Origin: Lobulomyces angularis
Taxonomy: Eukaryota; Chytridiomycota; Chytridiomycetes; Lobulomycetales; Lobulomycetaceae
Direction of reading: 5' to 3'
DNA: 64,000 bases
Assembly: GCA_027604685.1 (NCBI GenBank)
Contig: JADHYX010000010.1
Coordinates: 1-64,000 of the forward strand
Positions 60,566 to 64,000 of the stretch are shown piece by piece; position 1 is the stretch's first letter, and each line of letters opens with the position of its first letter. Made by a program: the position numbers and the translations under genes. The notes under the pieces were generated by a model that did not search any database, was not told the origin of the DNA, and saw only the letters and a list, made by a program, of their open reading frames with translations.

Positions 60566-60720
60566 TTATATTTGTTTTTTTTTTTTAAGTAATTAATCTA
60601 TTTTTTTTTTTTTTTTTTTTTGAATAAAATGAAATAAAAAAAAAAAATATGTAATTATACTCAAGAAAATGAAATGCAAACAATTTTTCAAAAGAATCCA
60701 CCTTAAAAAGATATATACAT

Positions 60721-61395
60721 TTATTTTTTTAAATAAAAAATTAAAAATAACAAACCACAAGTTCCTTTCTTTACATTAATATTTTGCACAATATTTTCAG
60801 AGAGGGGAGGATTATGATTAATAGACTTATCGATGAACTGCTTTGAGGTATTAATTTTAGCATTAGTTTTTTGAAGATTATTTTTTTTTAGTTCTTTGAT
60901 AATAATATCCATTGGATCAAAGTCGATGATTTGAACACCATTCCAAAATCCAATCTATTTAAACAAAAAAAAAAAAAAAAACAAATATGAAAATTAAAAT
61001 TTTAAGCTTTTTTTTTTTTTTAATTTATATCATACCCAGTTTTTTATATGTTTTACAGGATTTAGAGGATTTTTATACATCCAAGCAGAATTTTTGTTTG
61101 TTAAGTTGTTGGTTTTAATGTGGAAGTATGTGCATTCACCTTTCCTTTTGTTTTTTTATATTGTATTTTATATATTTATATAATTTTTTTTAAAAATATA
61201 CCAATGACATTGAGAGGTATGGTCAGATTTGATTAGATATTGATGATTAACGGAATCGTAGGGAAACTTTATTTTTTTTAATTTTTTGTTAAACTTTTAT
61301 TTTTTGTTTTTAAAATTTACATAAACATTATTTTCAAGAAATTGGATGTCATCAGAAGAAGCCAAGAGTAAATTATCAAAGATTGCTTTTGGCAT
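60721..61395 (-). CDS. DUF427 domain protein
   Basis: Four exons. MPKAIFDNLLLASSDDIQFLENNVY|FPYDSVNHQYLIKS, TSQCHW|KGECTYFHI, AWMYKNPLNPVKHIKNW|IGFWNGVQIID: this order (PKAIF, YFP, SV, Y, S, W|KG, A, Y, P, FW) is the DUF427 domain of bacteria and fungi, whose function is not established. Each bar marks an intron. After the domain the protein has a C-terminal extension of about 60 residues (Lys/Asn-rich, ending in a hydrophobic stretch LLFLIFYLKK) not typical of the family. Convergent with the U1A-like gene. Confidence 0.75.
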
Positions 61396-64000
61396 TAATT
61401 TTTTTTAAAATAAAATTTTTTTTTGAAGATTTGTGGGCAAAAAAAAAATTTTGATATGTGGCAGAAATTTTTTTTTTTAAGCTTATTCAATTTTTAAAGT
61501 ATTTTTTTTCTTTACAAAAAATTAAAATTTACATATATATTGAATATATAAAAATTTGAATTTATTATTCTTCTTTCTTTTTTTTTATGTAATTTTATTA
61601 TTTTTTACATAAAATAAATTTTTTAACATTTGATATTTTAATAATTTATTGTATTTTAATTTTTAAATTATATCTTTATATTATATCTTTACATTATATT
61701 TTATAGCGTACTTTATAATATAGTTTGAGTTTTTTTTGAACACTTGAGGATAATTGATGGAAAGTGATAGTAAAATAACGGCAAAATATATAGTGTTTTC
61801 TGGAGATTTTAGCACGTGATACTGTGGGCAGGAGCTGAAAGCGTTGCGCCTTGTGCTTGAAGCTAATATATTAAAGTGTAAAACAAACATTAAACCATAT
61901 TAATTTAATACACTATTAGTACACTGTTAATACACTGTTAATACACTATTAATAATATAATTGAATTCGCTGATATGACAATCATGAATTCAGAGTGATC
62001 GCAATTATCTTATCATATTCATAGTGTAATACTAGTGTCATTCAATTTTTATAATGTTCTCATTCATATCATGGCTTTCATTTCGTTAGTTTCATCATTC
62101 CCAATTAATCCTTGGTATTACTATTTATTCTGTACTCTCATCCTGCACTGTTAACCTAAGCCATTACACTGTACTATAGCTCGACTACTTATTTGTTGAA
62201 AATCCTTTTGAAGTGCATTGATAATTTTTATACTGTACTTCTATTCATGTGCAATTTTTGTCACTGTTGATTGTGCTTTTCTATTAAACAATAGATGTGT
62301 GATTCTAACTGTTTTTTATATGTTGTACTTGGTATCTAATATGCAATTTAGTTATATATACAATTCTAAATAATTCTATATTCTGTCCACTCCACTGTAT
62401 TTTGTTGAGTATTTGTTGACATAATTTTTATTTGTTTTTGTTCAAAATTGTGCCAAAATTGTGCCTGAAATTCTCTTGAAATTTAGAGTTTCAAAGTTTC
62501 CTGCTGACCTTTTTTTTGGGCGATAGCCAAAATTCTGTTTTTAATGAAATGATGATAATGGTCAAAATTGAAATTTTAAAATTAAAAAATAATACATGTT
62601 TAATCTAATAGGATAAATAATTGATAAAAGATTAATTGTGAGCCCTAAAGTTATCTATTTAGAGCTATGATAGAGTTATAGATTAAAAAGTGGAGGGTTT
62701 TTTGATAGATGCCAAACATTGCTATTTACATTTTACCTTATATTAAGTAATTAAAAACAAGCTTAAACAAGAAATACACAATGGTAGCACAATGCTCATA
62801 ACATATGCTAATTTCAAAGGAAACTAAAATTGGAAATTCTTTTGGAAATTTCTCAAGTATTATTTTAAAAATTCCTCAACTTTTGTTTTTCATTTTTTTT
62901 TAATTCTCTTTCTTCTTTTTAAATTTTAAAAAAAAAAAAAGAAAAGTAAAAAAAACAGACCATCAAAAATGCAATTAAATAATGAAATTGAATAAGGCTA
63001 AATATAGTTTAAAAAATTTATTTGAGAGGGTAAAAAATATAAATTCAAAGCCCGAAAGAAATTATCAAAGCTTGGATTCAATTAAAGGACTACGCCAAAG
63101 CTCAGCGGGCGCTACTGGGCCCGAGTTCTAAGCTCTTCATGGGTATTAATGGTATTAATGGATTAATCATTGCAATTGTAATATAACTGTATGAATAATT
63201 TAAATTAAATTATAATAAAATTGTAGCATAATCGTCTGCAATTGTATTTTTAATTTTAGTATTAACTAATGGTAATAATTGCTGTATGCAGTAGAATGCA
63301 ATGTTATTGTCATTATTTTGAATTTAGCAGGAGATTGCCAGTCATCTATTGTTCTATTTTCGAATCTCATTTCATCTTCTTTACTGTCAACTACATAAAA
63401 TGTGACTAAAATTATGAGAAATAAATGTATTCTTTTCTTCCTTTTAATTTTGCCAATTTAAAAAATAAAAATAAAAAATTATCCAAAAAATTATCAAAAA
63501 AATTACAAAAAAAATTACACATTCTCCGTGCTTATAACTAGGCGCCAAATTTTTCACACTTTTTTTTTCCAAAAAGTCATTTATTTTCCACAAAAAAAAA
63601 TGCTCTTTGCTTTAACTTTTTTGTTCAAAATAGAGCTGCAAATTTCTAGTCGAATTTTAAATAAGTTTTTTCCTGTAATTATTATATAAAACTAGAGAAA
63701 ATTAGCGTAAAGCAGTTTCATAAGCAAAAAACCCTTTTTGCATAGCCCATGTGGCTCAGGTGGCTCATCCTTAGAAAATTCCAATATTTTTTTGGTATTT
63801 TTTTCTTTTTTTATTTTTTTTATACAGTTTAATTTTTTTTTCCAAAAAAAATCTTCTATTTGTTTTCTTTTTTAAATTTTTTTTTTTTTTTTTTTTTTAT
63901 TACCTTTTTCGTGAAAATTTTTTTTTATTTCATACATTATATTTAAAGACTTATTTTTTTTTTTTAGGCGAAGATTTTTTTATTTTTTATTTTTTTTTTA
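61396..64000. other. Gene-poor terminal 2.6 kb
   Basis: No open frame with recognisable content on either strand. The sequence has poly(A)/poly(T) runs, scattered CACTGT words, a four-unit tandem repeat and a few short GC-richer patches (61807-61860, 63085-63135, 63735-63775). One patch holds a 9-base direct repeat GTGGCTCAG-GTGGCTCAT. None folds into a tRNA that I can support. Confidence 0.5.
61909..61952. repeat. Tandem repeat, four 11-base units
   Basis: Four consecutive units of TACACTRTTAR (units 1 and 4 have ACTATT, units 2 and 3 have ACTGTT). Confidence 0.7.

Noticed and set aside
63085..63135. tRNA-like patch (AGCTCAGCGGG ... GAGTTCTAAGC)
   Set aside because: No acceptor stem and no complete B box; the patch does not fold as a cloverleaf.

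Overview
The window is AT-rich nuclear DNA of a eukaryote, read here as an early-diverging, flagellated (zoosporic) fungus. Three genes belong to basal bodies or motile cilia: OFD1, LRRC23 and CFAP52. Alongside them sit genes typical of fungi: the autophagic lipase ATG15, the mitochondrial RRG7-type protein, a UPF0642 nucleolar protein, HIS3 and a small GPI-anchored cysteine-rich protein. Genes are split by many short introns (mostly about 35-70 bases, GTAAGT/GTATNN donors, TACTAAC-like branch sites, TAG/CAG ends). Intergenic gaps are usually 100-300 bases. A cryptomycotan (Rozella-like) or AT-rich chytrid source fits, but the sequence alone does not fix the genus.

Layout. 1-8.6 kb: the 3' part of an unrecognised membrane protein (-), a UPF0642 protein (+), OFD1 (+), RRG7 (-), tubulin chaperone TBCA (+) and a secreted GPI-type protein (+). 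8.7-19 kb: S-adenosylmethionine synthetase (-), a GC-rich stretch that looks like a structured RNA gene, NADP isocitrate dehydrogenase (-), a 1.6 kb gap with palindromes and a probable small spliced gene (+), and a long fusion protein that joins a nucleotidyltransferase-like region, a zinc ribbon and a short-chain dehydrogenase (-). 19-30.6 kb: an EgtE-like PLP enzyme (+), an unrecognised coiled-coil protein (-), IQGAP (+) and SLX1 (+). 30.8-46.6 kb: N-recognin UBR1 (+), PLP homeostasis protein (-), LRRC23 (+), mitoribosomal mS26 (-), stomatin-like protein 2 (+), ATG15 (-) and HIS3 (+). 46.8-61.4 kb: an inositol trisphosphate receptor (-), CFAP52 (-), a U1A/U2B''-type spliceosomal protein (+) and a DUF427 protein (-). 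61.4-64 kb: no gene recognised; poly(A)/poly(T) runs and small repeats.

Most genes are housekeeping and form no operon or cluster. Shared themes are the flagellum (OFD1, LRRC23, CFAP52, with TBCA for tubulin folding), Ca2+/cytoskeleton signalling (IP3 receptor, IQGAP), mitochondria (IDH, RRG7, mS26, STOML2), protein and membrane turnover (UBR1, ATG15) and methyl/sulfur/PLP metabolism (SAM synthetase, EgtE-like enzyme, PLP-binding protein). No tRNA, rRNA, CRISPR array or intact transposon was seen.

The points most worth a second look are the three-part fusion protein, the GC-rich RNA candidate beside the SAM synthetase promoter with its telomere-like motif, the palindromes and Sm-like site upstream of IDH, the small spliced gene at about 14 kb, an OFD1 that seems to lack its LisH motif, and a full-length IP3 receptor in a fungal context.
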